Below, piece after piece: positions 12,013-25,411 of a DNA stretch of 64,000 nt. Made by a program: the position numbers and the translations under genes. The notes below the pieces were generated by a model that was not told the origin of the DNA, did not search any database, and saw only the letters and a list, made by a program, of their open reading frames with translations. Origin of the DNA: Straminergon stramineum (taxonomy: Eukaryota; Streptophyta; Bryopsida; Hypnales; Calliergonaceae); the NCBI GenBank assembly GCA_963920665.1, contig OY987267.1, forward strand, positions 23,126,001 to 23,190,000. The letters run 5' to 3'. How positions within the stretch are numbered: the first letter of the stretch is position 1; every line of letters begins with the position of its first letter.

Positions 12013-12628
12013 GAATGACGGATGCCGATATTCAGTGAAAACTGATACAAGGTCAGTACGAGAACCTAGAATTCTCAATAAAAGCAGTAAGCATAGTTTA
12101 GTAACGTTAATCCCTAGAGAACAATTGTTTGTTGAAGGGACAATAGAAAATCCAAGTAGGTTTCTAGGAAGTCTAATATAGTTGAATGTTCACGACATAA
12201 GGTGTGAACACATACTCTTCTTGTGGGAAAATAAATTTTTTTTCAATTAGGTGCTTGAACCAAAAGTTACCTTTTGCCTTGAACTTTGGAGGCAGCCCCA
12301 ACAATTGGCAATTTATACATATTTACAACCCTTTTTTGCATGCATTATTTGAAACTTGAATAAATAGTTTATGGAATTTTAAAGTTGATAGTTTGAAATA
12401 CCAAGACTAGTACCTATCTCTCTACATACACTCTCACATTTTGATTGTGTACTTCTTGAGCAGTCAATGTCTAGGTTTTTCTAATGCTTTTGGATCTAAA
12501 TGTGGGTGTTGCATTTGGGCATTGTTGATAAGGGGATGCAAATGAACATTTGATTTGAGTTCTATATTTGAACCATTAAGGTGACTCTAAAGTACATAAT
12601 CATGACCCCACACTAAGAACTTGATTGG
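12013..12628. other. AT-rich spacer
   Basis: No gene seen. Part of it (about 12195-12310) resembles 19400-19540 and 39750-39850, sharing a phrase like GTGCTTGAACCAAAAGTTA, and is probably degraded transposon sequence. Confidence 0.4.
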
Positions 12629-12632
12629 TTAT

Positions 12633-15600
12633 TTCCTAAAGTCCTAAGGCCTTCTTTTCATTAAAAAAAACCCCTCAAAACTCCCATTTTTATTGCAAAG
12701 GGGAAAAAAAATTTAAATTGTTTTTCTTAATATCTGACTACAAGATCTTGTACAAGACTAGTGCAAAAATATTTGGATAAAATTTTAGAAACCTTGACCT
12801 CATAGATTGCAAGATATTTACATTAAAAGTGTAGGTAATAAGTTTGTATTGCACTTCTTATGACTAGAATATAAGACTTTGAATCTCTTTTAACCTAAAT
12901 TTTTGCACTATAAATTTTGAATTTAAAACTTATTATTTTGGAAAACTAAGTTGAGGATCTACAAAAATTCAAAAAATAAACTGAATTTTCATTCTTTAAA
13001 TTTCTTACAAATATAATTAGGTACAAAAAGAAGAATATACAATATTGTTAGTTGCTTTAAGATTGAATTGAAACACACTAATTCCAATGGTGACATTGTT
13101 TTAGTAAGAAAATAGAACCTTGTGAAAATTCTTTTTTAAAATTGCATACATACAATGGCTCTAATAAGTATTCATACACTTCAAAATTTGACAAAACTAA
13201 TTGAATAAAATGATTTTCTTAAAATTTTAATCAATTTATTTGAATACAAGTAAAATTCATTCAAGATTCTTTGGTAAGTGGAATGAAAATTCTTTTGTAA
13301 TTTTTTGGTAAGAATTTTTCAAATTCAGAAATTTAATTGAGTGAATTATTATTGATTAAAATATGATTTTGTATATTTATACTTCTTATAATTCACTTTG
13401 AAAATATCCAAAAATAAAGAAAAAATATTTTAATACATATAGATGTATATATTTTATTTAAAATTTTCTAGCTTGAAAAAATCTCCAATAAATTATTCAA
13501 ATTTTTTATAATTTCTTGGTGATTTTTAGAATAAACTAAAAAAATTGTAAATATTCAAAGTCAAATTTTAGTTAGGAACATGTCACTCAATAGAAATAAA
13601 TAATTTATAAATAATTTGAAGAAGATTTGTCATTCTACTTACTAAAGAATCTTGAAAAAATCAATCTTATTAGAAGATATTTTTCACAAAGAAATGTGAT
13701 TAATTTTTTTTAATTAAATATATTTTGAAAAATTTTGAAATTTTATTTCATGCAAGTGTGTTATTGGTACTACAATATGTCCAAATTTTGCGGAAAATAT
13801 CTAAATACTAAATTAGATATGGCTTTTTTTTGGAAATGTATGAAACATTTTGCAAGTCACTACATATATAAATATACATATACACATTTATAAATTTATG
13901 TGCCTATGGATTTATACTTATATTTTTTGATTGAAGATATCCTTTATGAAGTATATATATAATCAAATTTAAGCATTTGAATAAAATACATGTATGTATG
14001 TATATACATATATAATTTTCTTCTTTAAAACATATAAGGTAAATCAACCCATGACAGGCAAACTGCCTAATGCAGTCATCTAGAAAACCACATCAGGAAC
14101 TTCAAGACATGTGAACATGATGCCACAATGGTGCATTGAAGTGCAATTATGTTAATTTGGTGCCAACCTCCAAACCAACCTAGTATGGATAAAATGACAC
14201 TAAAATGACCTGTATGCTGCCTTTGGTGTCAAAATGGCATCAAAACAATCTGGCCCAACTTTTCTGATGCACCCATTAGAGTTTTATATCAACTCATGGC
14301 AGATTTTTTTGAAAAATGAGATTAGGATTACATTAGGCTGATTTGTGGCCATAATCTTGTCTTGGGAGATGGTCATGGAGCTATTAGTGATTGTCATAGG
14401 GCACTTACACCACTCAAGTGTAAATTGGTCATAAAAAATTATTTTCTTATTCCTTCATGTCATGGCCATGTTAAAAAATGTTGTAGTCATGTTAGAAAAT
14501 GTTGTGACTGTTTTAGGTGGTAAGATGACCATTGTGGAAACTTTTTTTGCTGATTTGGGGTAGTCTACAGACTGTGTTGGGCCAATTGGGCTGTACACTT
14601 CAGAAATTCATAAAAAATTCTTACTTTGTCCAAAAAATAAAATTTCAATTGCTTCCTTCAATTCTCATATATGTCTATGTATGGAAAAAAATCTGAACCA
14701 TTTTGCTAATGGCAACAATACAGACCACTCATTCTGCCTATCATAGGCAGGTTTACCTTAATACAATCAGATTTCTTTTATCTAATTTTTTTCCAACTTA
14801 CCACAAAATTTTCTTCTGGAATAAAAAATATGATTTGTACTTTTCTAACAATACCCCAAGATCTTATCAAAATCCAATAATTTTGACAATTCACAATATT
14901 TTCAACTATTTCTTTTGTGTAATGTTTTTTTAGGCTAGAGAACCTGAAATCATAAATGTCTCAAATATTTCAAGGTGGAGACGATTTCATAGCCTTTTTC
15001 CATTTTAATTTGAATATATCATGATTAATTCCACGAGAATTCAAAAATATGATTAAATTTTAGTTTGAAATTACCACAATTTGATTTACAAGGAAAATTC
15101 ATTGAAAAGTATGGAAAGGTGGGGATATAGGCTCTTACCCTAGTTACATAGGTATAACCTAGCTTACTTCCATTAAAATAAATTTGGGACCTCTACATGT
15201 CTTTAGTTTCAATGGATGCAAATAAAGCACCCTTCCCATTTGCATGACTTTTTGTTCTTAGGAATGATTAGCCATTGTAGTTTTCAATTGGATCTATGTA
15301 GGTGGTTCAAAGTCAAAATTGAATTGTTTTAAATTATGTATTTTAAGTGTTTTCAACCTACTTAGAATGATATAAAATATCCTTGATTTCTAATTCCACA
15401 CCAATCATTTCAGAAGTATTTTATTTGGCAATTGCATTGATAATGGTTGTAGTTGGACTATATTTTGTCTTGTGGAAATTTATCCCCAAGTGAAAACTCA
15501 AGAAATTATTGTTTATCTCAAGGGTAAAATTTGAAAATTTTGAATTCATATTTGGAAATTAAAGACCCCAAGTTAGTGTAGATTTACTACTATATGCAAA

Positions 15601-17120
15601 ATCAAATGCTCCACAATAAAGAGCAATTTTTAAATTTTGTTTATCTAACAAAAATATGAAAGTTTTTGCACCCAAAATACTATATGACTAGAATAGGGTC
15701 TAGCCTAAGTCATTGACAATGCCATTAAGGTAGGCAAATCTGTTGTGGACCCTAATCCAATTAAGATCCATAGTCCAACCCAATTTTGCTCTCATACATC
15801 CTAATGTATTAAATATTGCATTGTCGAATTTGGGTGAAAGTTTGGAATGGGACTGGAAAGTCACCGTTTTCTAGAATTTAGTGAACACCACTATGCAACT
15901 TCATTCATTAATCCATAATATGAATGGGTACTTTTGGATTGCCATTAGAACCATATAGGAAATAAGAGAGCCACATTTACATTTGAAAGGACAAGAATGG
16001 TCTCCCCCTAAGGTCTACAATGGGAAGCTAGTTGATTCTACTTTGACTACATGTATTTTTTTTTCTAAAAATGAATTGATCCAAGTAGGTGTGAAATATT
16101 TCCTAACTTAAAATTCTTCCTTTGCAATTTCTTTTGTGATTGAGTAAGTGTAACTCCTATTGTATTCGATTGGCATTCTATGTTGAATAATTAATTAACA
16201 CCTAAAGTTCCATTGACCCTTTGGGAGACAAAATGGATTTTAATCAATCTCTCGTGGTTTCAATATTTGTCTTGATTTTCTAAAAAACTACTTGTGAAGA
16301 TAGAAAAACATGTTAGCTTTCTAGGAATATAATTTTTATTGCAATTAGTACTTGGGAGAAAGTTATGGTGTAAGAAGTCTAAATTTTAGTTCTATTAGCG
16401 AATTAAAAGCACAAAAAAGGAAATATTTTTAAAGATTTGTTTACCATAGATTGTATTCTTATCTACATGGGAATCTTTGATTAAATCTATTTGGATGGGT
16501 GGTGTAAAAATTATGGACGATCTTATTTTTCACGCAATCACAACATCTTCTTGAAAAAATTACTTACAAGATTCATTTCTAAATTCCATTTTCTCAAATT
16601 TTTCAAAAAAAAGTTTCACAAGGTTAGTATCTCTTGCTAGAACAATCTCGCCATTGAGATTGGTGTCTTTCAAGTCCATCTTATAGCTATCAATGGTTTA
16701 TTTTTTCCTTCAATCTTGAACCTATTTCTACTAAATAATTTTTTAATCAGCAAAAATTAAGTTTGTATTTTTGAGTTTTTTCTCTACTCTCAACTAACTC
16801 TTCAACATAAAAAATTAGAAATTTCAAATTAGTAGTGCAAAAATTTGAAGCAAAGAAGATTCAAACTCAAAAATGTAATTGGGGTAGGATGCAAAAAAAA
16901 CTTTTTTTCTTCACTTTAAATGCAAATATCTTACAATCTATGCATTCAAAGTTTTTGAAATTTCTTTTACACATTGTTACTCTAGTCTAGTACAAGATCT
17001 TGCAATTTAGATGTGAAAATAAACCTTTATTTTTAATTTTTTTTGCTATTTGCAATAGAAATGGTAGTGTCGAGAGTTTTTTGGTTTTTTTTTATGGAAA
17101 AAGCCTTGGGACTTTAGGGA
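12633..17120. mobile_element. TTAA-flanked TIR element, 4.5 kb, without transposase
   Basis: The ends match in inverted orientation: left TTCCTAAAGTCCTAAGGC, right (reverse complement) TCCCTAAAGTCCCAAGGC. Similarity continues inward for roughly 200 bp, including CAAGATCTTGTAC and GATTGCAAGATAT / GATTGTAAGATAT. Flanks are TTAT (12629-12632) and TTAA (17121-17124). The subterminal sequence resembles the 0.9-kb TTAA elements elsewhere in the window, so this is probably their long relative. The interior is extremely AT-rich and has no open frame above 80 codons, so it is non-autonomous or fully decayed. Confidence 0.65.
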
Positions 17121-17126
17121 TTAAAG

Positions 17127-17410
17127 TTGCCAAATGTCATTTGGCACATGCTTAAAAATAAAAGTATTTTGTTCACAGACCATGCCTGTGTTGCTTGGTT
17201 GAAGGCATTGAAGCTACATGAGCTCTACCCCGACAAAGTCGATACCTTTCTTCGGTATTTCCACAACACATGGTTGCAAAGTGGCTTCTTCGGACCAAGG
17301 ACTCACATGGAGACTCAATGGAAATTGTTGCTGCCCAAGACGGGTGCCTTCAGGTACTGTACTGGCCTCCTCTCCGGTTTGCTCTGTTTGCCGTCTCCCT
17401 CCCATTTAGG
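17127..17410 (+). pseudogene. possible transposase fragment
   Basis: A GC-richer patch beside the right end of the 4.5-kb element encodes WLKALKLHELYPDKV followed by FLRYFHNTWLQSGFF. This resembles C-terminal parts of some eukaryotic DNA-transposon transposases (a Tyr-Phe ... Thr-Trp-Leu pattern before a Trp). It is only about 95 codons before low-complexity sequence, and no catalytic residues are visible. Weak assignment. Confidence 0.3.
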
Positions 17411-17928
17411 TTTTCTGAAAATTAAAAAAAAGGCTCGAAAGAGGTTCATCCTTTGGTTCTATTGTACCGTTCCTATTTTTCAATGGGAATTGTCCATGCG
17501 TTGCAAAAAAATTTAAAAAATTTAAAAATAAAAGTAATTTTTTTTATGCATTGTTTTTATAAAAAGAAATAATATCCTAATAGCTCCAAAATCTATATTT
17601 CAGAAATATTTGTTGTCAACCCTAACCTTGGGTACAATATGTGCAGTGATCCCAGGGTCCAAAAAAATTCATTTTTTATTTTTCACATTTTATATTATTT
17701 CAGCAGTTTCTGTTTTTTTGTTTTTGTTTTTTTTTAAACACATGGACAAATTCCATTGATAGTGGAAAAAGTTCATAGAAGCCAGGGGAGCCAGTCCCCC
17801 AGCCCGCAAGAGCTTTTTTTAAACATTTCAGCAGGTTTTTATTTAGAGTGTTCTATGGCCCAATAAATCATCTCCAAGGTCAGGACCATGGAAGCTACTA
17901 ATAACTGTACAAGTCTGCAAACAACAAG
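17411..17928. other. low-complexity spacer
   Basis: Homopolymer A/T runs and short poor-complexity sequence. No gene or paired element ends recognised. Confidence 0.4.
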
Positions 17929-19132
17929 TTGACCTTATTACATTGTATGGAGTATAGCATAGCCAATGATCCTTCCTCCCCATGCTGGGAGAGATATGTG
18001 GCAGGGACTTATCAGTTAATTCAAAGGCTGGGGTTGGATGAGGAGCCACATAAGACAATACTGTTCACTGTAGTGGTTCCCTTTTCAATCTTGCAAAAGG
18101 GATCCTGTGATTCCTGCCTAAAATAAACAATGCTGTATTCGTATAACTTCTTATGTGGGTGTTGCACGTGTGTGACAACTGATGAGGAACCATTTTTTTC
18201 CTCCAAAAATGGTAAAGCTTCTCCCCAAGTTAACCTGAAGTTCCTTTTCCCAATGTGATCGCTCGTAAATGGCAAGGGATCCTCAGTCCCTCTCACTCAG
18301 AGACTACAGTGGAAAACAGTTTGGATGAAACCCCACATTCCCAAAGAAGATGGACTGTTGTCGCTAGTATGGCATCATGAGGTGGTGGTCAATGCATGGC
18401 GTGAGCGGATTCACCACTCAATCGACACAAGTTGCCCTGTTTGCCCTCTCAAGTCGCACGAGTCAATGTTGCATCACTTCTGGGAATGTGTATCAGCACA
18501 ACGAGCATGGCAGTGGGGGATTCACATTATGAACACCCTCATTACTCACAAGGAGGCCAGAGGTCCTTGGCGTCCACTTACATGGAATCAAGGCATTTTT
18601 TCGGAGCGCATCCCATGCAAGTTTGAGGCGGTCAGTAGCATATGGGTGATGCTCCATACCGTAATATTTTGGATGCTGTGGATTGAACGCAACGACCTAG
18701 CGTTTAATGGTGTTCATTGGCAACCGGCCAAACTTTTGCAATGGATCTGGTTGAGCTTGATTGACTATGGTAGGGTGGAATGGGAGGTGGTGTGTTGACT
18801 ACGAGACACTCATCCTGGTCGATGGGAGGCGGCTTGGGCTAGGTTTGTAGGCAGGTGGACGAGGAATGAGTTGTTTGCTTCTTTAGTTGATGGTTTACCA
18901 TGTTGGACTTTGGCTGGCCCTAGAGCTGGGTTTGTTTTCCAGCCACCATAGGCGCTCTGCGCCTCAGTGGGAAGGTTCCCTCCCTGCCGTGAGGCACACA
19001 GCTTTGTATTTGTATCTTGCTGTTTTTCTTTCTTCTTTCTTCACTTGCACTGCCCAGGCCGCTTACGGCTGGGACTCTGTCCTCTTTTATTCTTGCAGTA
19101 AAGGTTCCTTCACTTGTGTCAAAAAAAGAAAA
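17929..19132 (+). mobile_element. LINE-type retrotransposon 3' end (decayed)
   Basis: The open frame 18325-18798 encodes the zinc-binding tail found after plant LINE reverse transcriptases (zf-RVT): a Trp/Pro-Lys-rich lead, then DTSCPVCPLK, HESMLHHFWEC and a Trp-rich tail (WMLWIERNDLAFNG). Upstream, 17929-18126 keeps another in-frame piece (ANDPSSPCWERYVAG). Stops and frame changes separate the pieces, so it is dead. Downstream is a roughly 320-bp 3' tail ending in an A-rich run at 19121-19132, as expected for target-primed insertion. The reverse transcriptase and endonuclease parts are missing (5' truncation). Confidence 0.72.
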
Positions 19133-20174
19133 CCCCCTTAAGTTCCTTTCCTGGATCCTCCTCTGAAGGCTGCAGCAATGCATAGCAATTGATTCCATTT
19201 GGCTTGAAAGGGGTCCAGGCTGGCCCGGACAAGCTTACAAGCTTAGTTGTAAGCTTATGATGAGCTTCTTGCTGAGGTCCAATCAAGGGTGAATGTAAAA
19301 AAAAGCTCCCTATTTTGTGCTGTAATAACTTTAATGTTAACACCTAAAGGATTGAATGACTGTTGAACGTATGTGGGTAATCTCGGGTAGGTTTGTATGA
19401 AGTCATTTTATAATGGATGTTTTTCAAATTTTGACACAAGGTGTGAATATGTATCCCCTAAATGGGAATGTAATTTTTTTCCGACCGGGTGCCTAGATCA
19501 AAAGTTACGGTGCCCTAAACTTTTCTGGCAGCTTGGGCAGCATGTGCAAAATACCTCCTCTACTTCTGAAATTTGGCTAGTATGTAACTTACATGATTTA
19601 AGATGCAAATGTCAAAAAAAATAACCATGTGTAGTGTAAAAATCTCACTGTAGGAGGAGTTAAAGGCTGTTGGCCCTGTTGGGCAAGGTAGAAAAAAAAC
19701 TTTTTCTCCTAACTTCACACATTATAATCTTTCAATCCGTTCAGTCCAAGTTTCTGAATTTTTTTTCACACATTCCTATAGTAGTCCAGTACAAATTTGT
19801 ATGGTTAAATTTTGCAAAAAATCTTCTTTTTTTTCATTTTTTTCTCACTGCCCTAAAAAGTGGCAATTTTTCACAATTTGTGTCTAAATTTTGCCTCCTT
19901 CCCTTAGGAATTAACACCTTCTCTACCTAATTTGGAGTCTCCAATTGCAATTATGAACTCAAAATTTGCAAAAGAAAATTTGTGCAGCAAATAAAAGGTT
20001 CCTGTGTTTTCCCCAGGGGTACGGGGGCCAAACTGCCTCCACACGAAGGCTCATCATACAACTATAAGCTCGAGGCCGGCCCACCCAATGAGCACCCAAT
20101 GCACACCCAATGCACACCTGTGACTCAGCACTTACACCTAAGCTTAGGCGTCCCACCCCACCTTCTTCCCTCTA
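19133..20174. other. degraded repeat DNA
   Basis: It contains phrases shared with other repeats: CCCTATTTTGTGCTGT occurs at about 19307 and again at 20231, and a TTAACACCTAAAGG-like end lies near 19335. No paired ends could be fixed and no gene is visible. Confidence 0.35.
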
Positions 20175-20409
20175 GTCAGGGAAGATTGACCCTCTTATTG
20201 CCCCAACCAAGGAAAAATATAAAATTGCCCCCTATTTTGTGCTGTGTAAATTTTGCATTCCTTCATCTCTTCTAGTCAACTTGGGGCCTCTAATTTCAAA
20301 TATGGTTTTAGATTTTGCAAATTTCATCATGATTAGCAAATAAAAAAAACTCTAGTTTTTTTTTCAAAGAATAAAACGTGGGGCAATAAGGGGGTCAATC
20401 TTCCCTGAC
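20175..20409. mobile_element. 235-bp TIR element (MITE), unclassified
   Basis: Terminal inverted repeats of about 30 bp: left GTCAGGGAAGATTGACCCTC, right reverse complement GTCAGGGAAGATTGACCCCC, both followed by TTATTGCCCC. The interior is AT-rich and non-coding. No clear target duplication. Confidence 0.65.
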
Positions 20410-23023
20410 CTTGCCCTCCACACTCACGTATCATTGTCCATTTCGCCCTTTGGACCAATGCCAATCCTATAATCTACACGTTGCACTTGTAGTGGAGGTG
20501 GAGGAAAAAAAATGATTTGACCTTATTTAAACCTACAAGGATAGGCCTACAACTACAAAGATAACCTACACTTTATATGTTCTCATATTATGACTATTTA
20601 TTCTCAAAAAAATTTATTTTTATTTTTCAAAGATGAAACCTCATGTCATCTAAAAGTCATAAAATTTCCAGTTTTTTGTGAAAATTTAAAATTATTGTGA
20701 TTCTCTTAAGGAAAAATTGAAGAAAATTCATACCAAATCAAAATTAGCTCCAAAAAATTGAGAATTTCTTCATTGGGGTATACTATAATGAAAAATATCA
20801 CGGAATTAAAAAAAATTCATGTATTGCTATAATTAAAAAATCAACATACCACAATTTTAAATTCAAAGTTCACATTGCAATAAAATATTTAATTATAGGA
20901 TTTGTCAAGATTTCAAGTTGGAGTAGAAATTACACTTCATTAGATTCATTCGGTAGTTGGTCTCTAATTCACATCAAGAGAAAATAGCTTGAAGTTGCTA
21001 AAATAAACAACATGGTCATCTATTGATCAAGCATTTTTTCTATGAAGAAAAGTCATAAATACTAGAAAAAGACGATATTCACCCCCTCCTTGCAAGAGCC
21101 TTCAACCAATTCCTCCCCCAAAATAGGATTAAAAACTATTTTTTTGTCTCCTAGAGGTGTTGAATATTTTCCAAAGGCTTTGGGGCGGCCTCTCTAGCAT
21201 TTCGGGCCAAAAAAATGAAAGGAATACCATTATATTTTATAGGAAAAAACCTTGAATAGAAAATTGATTCTCAAAAAATTATACTTTCATTTCATAAACA
21301 ATAGTTTAAAGCTAGAGGGAGGAGATTCCTTGGGAATTTTTGGATTATTCAAATGAAATTTATGGTGAATCCAACTTCTTCAAAGTAAAAAAAAGATGAG
21401 GTTTTCAATGGGACACTTAGGAATTTGAGAAATATATTTTGAATGATGTAGTAATTTCAAGAGTAATTTATGTTTCAATCTTCAATGAATGAATCTTGAT
21501 TGAATCAAATATTATTTATTGAAATATGACTCCAAATGTTTTCTTATAATTTTTCATTCACTTAAAAATATTTTAAATTATGAAAAATCATATAAAAATA
21601 TTAAAAATATTAGAAAAATCTCAATCTAATGAAGATTTTTGGAGGTGACTTATAATTTAAAAACAAGTGTTAAAGACTTCAAGGTCATATTTGAAGCAAT
21701 AATGGACAATCTTTCAAAAATAATAATCATTTTTAACTTCTCATTTTGATTGAAAATCATAGTTGAATGTAAATTAGGTCACACACCTATATGCTAGCAG
21801 AGGTGACCAAGTATATTGTAGGAAAAGGATTTGTTAAATATTTACTTATAAATGCCTATACTTGGCAAAGTAAAAATGGTTTTAATTGCCATGTTAGACA
21901 TAAACATCTTCAATTCAAATAACTATCCCTTGAAAAATACCAACCACTCCTTTTCCTTGAATATTTGGGGGTCTTAATTATGGAAAGAATAAATTATTTG
22001 GGATCTATGTTGGATATAGTGATATTACATACGATCTACAATAAATATTTAGATTCAGACATTTGTGTACAAATATAGTTTATATATAATATATGGGTAT
22101 TCAAAGATATATACATCCATACACTGGCAACAACATAGCCTATATCCTTTGTTGTAACTACATACATATATAAGTACATCACTTTTGTATTTAAAAAAAT
22201 TGACAATGGTATAGAAGAAATCATTTGGTCACAAAAATCTAAATAGTTTGAAAAAATTAACTCTAGAGAGTGTTTTTGAGCACAAGGAATGTATGTACTT
22301 GAAACACCTGTTGCATAGGTCTTTTACAATTACAACAAATTCATTAGAATCATGGGAACGCAAGTAATATTCTATTAACTATACTTGCACATGAAATTAT
22401 GACCCAACACTTGGCCTATGTTTTATAAGAAACCATCAAAATTTTATAACAAATGTTTTTTTTGCGCAAACAATATAATACATCCCCACCTTCTACCTTC
22501 CTTCATTAAATGAAAAACAACTTTGAAGAGAATAATTGTTACAAAATACGGAGTAATACAATTTCTTAAATTCATAAGTACTTTGGAGACTATTTTGAAG
22601 ACTATTGATAGAATGCATAGTGTCCCTTGATTTCAATAGTTTTTTTTTCATCTATACAATTTTTTTATGGTACCTATGCCCGTACCTGCGATGCTTGAGT
22701 AGCACTTGAGGATCTTTTATATATAACATGTTAATTCAGAATTCTCATTTGTAATTAAATTAGCAATGTTCCCAATTTTAATTCATCAATCATTGAAGGA
22801 ATTTTAAAATTTAAGTTTTGAATTAGGTTTATGAGTATTGGTGATGGCAATTGTAAATTTGAAAGGATAAATGTTCTTTATAATCTCAAATCTACAACTT
22901 TTGCCTAGAAATTGATACAAAACTATTTCTTAAAAGTTTTTGTTGGTAGTACATATTTACAAAACTTCAAATCAAGAGATGAATTATAATGTTAAAAGGA
23001 TTTTTTTCAAAAAAATTTTATTT
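20410..23023. other. AT-rich intergenic DNA
   Basis: Long AT-rich stretch with short simple-sequence TA and A/T runs and no convincing open frame or RNA gene. Confidence 0.4.
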
Positions 23024-23027
23024 TCAA

Positions 23028-23290
23028 TCCCTAAAGGCCAAATATTCATTCAATGGATTATTGAAAATCTTGGTAGGTTCCTATGAAGTCAATTTTAGTA
23101 AAATCCTCATTTTTGTGGAGAGCAAAAATTTTACTCCAAGAGACCAAGAGGGCTTGAAGTCTATTGACCTTGGCTTACAAGAATATTTTTTCTTACTTCA
23201 AGTGTTATATATATATAACACAATGCATAAGAAATTGATAGTTTTGGGCTTTGCCTTTTCCACAACACCATACCCTTGAGCCTTTAGGAG
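23028..23290. mobile_element. TTAA-type short element (tentative)
   Basis: Left end TCCCTAAAGGCC follows TCAA (23024-23027); right end reads, reverse-complemented, CTCCTAAAGGCTC and abuts TTAA (23291-23294). Termini agree with the TTAA family, but the left flank carries one change. 263 bp. Confidence 0.45.
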
Positions 23291-24480
23291 TTAACTTGCC
23301 ATATTGTGTACTGATGAAGCTATAGACATTTATAATTACACAAATTTTAAAAATAATTTCAATTCTTCACCCAAATGTATGCATTTCCATCCAATATAAA
23401 TATAAATATATCACTACATTCTAATGAATTTTATTGATTTCATTCATTAAAAAATTTGTAGTACTGGAATTCTTATTGTAAAATTCTTCACGTTCCAAAA
23501 TCTTCCAATTCTTCTTTGGCCAAAATCGCCATCAGTGAAAAATTGCCCCAAATGAAATCCCCAATTCGGCTCTACCAATGATCACTTACGGTATTTTGAG
23601 GGTCAAACTTCTGAAGGCAAAGCAATAACTTACTGTAGTAAGGTATCAGGGAATCCAGGGGTTTCCAGCTCTGCTGGAGATGCTGATGCTGTCTTTTTGA
23701 GTCAAACAATCGGTACTGCAGTAAGAGCGGGCTTCCATGTGGAGTTCCAGAAAAAATGGACACCCATTCCACCGCTGATTGGTGGACTTCAACGGCCCCC
23801 ACTCCACATGGAAGCCTACCCTAAGTGCACTCAAGGCTAGGCTTTAAATATTCCTGGAAGGATGGGTCCATGACCACCAGTTTGTTTTTCTTTTCATTTT
23901 CCATGACGTGCCAAAGTGGCGATATAAAATGTTATAGAGATGCTCCAAATTTTAACATTCAATCATCCACATATGTGATTGAAAATGACACATTAAACCA
24001 TACGCCATATCACATGTCCATAATTTTGGTTTCATTCACAATTTGGCAATTTCATCCAAGTTTTTTTTTAGAATTCAAAGTTTTATGGCGAAAAATTTCA
24101 CATTTGGTTGCCATTTTCAAAAAAGCCCTAATGACCACTGCAAGCCTCACTATCCATCCTTGTCATTGATGCCATTTTGGAACCAAATATGAATGAAAAT
24201 TTTTATATTTATTTTTCAAAGACAAATTTATATGTCTACTTCAAGTTGTAAGACTTTCAAATGTTTTAAGGAAAATTTGAAATTACTATGAACTTTTTAA
24301 GCAACTTCCAAAATAAAATTGGCTTACACTACTTGCAATCATTTGAATTTAACACTATTTGTCACATCATATTCACTTAGAGAAACCAATTAGATACATA
24401 AAATTGCATCATATTAATCCAATTGGTGAACACATCATTGGCTTACAATTTCCAAAGCATACTCGACAACCACGGTTGCT
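23291..24480. other. intergenic DNA with a hairpin
   Basis: A GC-richer patch at 23560-23870 contains the hairpin listed separately. The rest is AT-rich with no gene seen. Confidence 0.4.
23730..23816. repeat. inverted repeat, 16-bp perfect arms
   Basis: GGCTTCCATGTGGAGT at 23730-23745 is exactly mirrored at 23801-23816. The 55-nt loop contains a smaller CCACC/GGTGG stem. A second pair of related arms (CTTACTGTAGTA / GTACTGCAGTAAG) lies just upstream, so a longer fold is possible. Could be a degraded MITE or a small-RNA precursor. Confidence 0.55.
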
Positions 24481-24933
24481 AGCATGTGAGCCTAGGATCT
24501 TGAGCCCATGAGCTTAGGAGCCTAAGCCCCTATGTTATTGATATCTTTCAGAGTTATAGGATGTTTATAATTATAGGTATCTATGTTGTAGGTACTTATG
24601 TTATAAGCACCTTCCATAGTTATAGGATGTTTATATTATAGGTGTCTATGTTGTAGGTACCTATATTATAAGCACCTTCTATGGTTATAGGATGTTCATA
24701 TAATAAGTGCCTAATTATAGTATGGGTGTTTATGTTTTAGGTACCTATGTTATAGGCCCCTTCGATGGTTACAATTTAATTATATTATAGGTATTTATAT
24801 TACAAGCACCTTACATGGTTACAGGGTACTCATATTATAAGTATGTATATTATAAACACCTTCAATAGTTGTAGAATATCTACTTACACCTAGGCTTAAG
24901 GCTAATAGGCTCTCGTTTCTAGGCTCACATTCT
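24481..24933. mobile_element. TIR element carrying a minisatellite
   Basis: Imperfect terminal inverted repeats of about 45 bp, sharing ATGTGAGCCTAG, AGAGCC/TGAGCC and AGCTTAGG/AGCCTTAAG. They enclose the minisatellite. No coding sequence. Confidence 0.55.
24551..24890. repeat. minisatellite, about 66-bp unit, 4-5 diverged copies
   Basis: Units begin near 24551, 24617, 24683, 24766 and 24815. Each runs through GTTATAGGATGTTTAT, a TATAGGT..CTATGTTGTAGGTAC segment and ATAAGCACCTTC. The first two are 66 bp; later units vary in length. Confidence 0.75.
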
Positions 24934-25411
24934 AGTGTCGTTGCTCAATCTTCAAAAGGAGCTACTAGGAGACAACTACCAACCACCAAATTGGCCTTCG
25001 AACTCCCACCACGAACAACCACCGACTTGGCTTTCTATATCATAAACTTGCAACTACTCAACCAACCAATTTGATACACACTCTCCACTATTCATTGGGA
25101 TTAATTGTGTCTTTTCATACTACTTAGCACCAATTGGACTAATTGACCTGCCTTAGTAGAGAAAAAAGAAACAAAAGTTGAAGTTCAAAATTTTAAAGCC
25201 TAATTATAGTAAATCTATAAGAACAAAAATTCTTTTCTATTGACAAAAAAATGGATTTTTGTTGCAAGAATGTGAGGTCTAGTTGATTAGAATGGAAAGG
25301 AGGTGAGAAATACATAGCAAAAGTCAAATAGACTTGGAAATGCATCTGGAAAGATATAACTATTATCATGTGAGGGAATAAATAGAAGGAAAATGCCCCA
25401 ACATTGTCTAT
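24934..25411. other. intergenic spacer
   Basis: AT-rich, no gene recognised. Confidence 0.4.
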
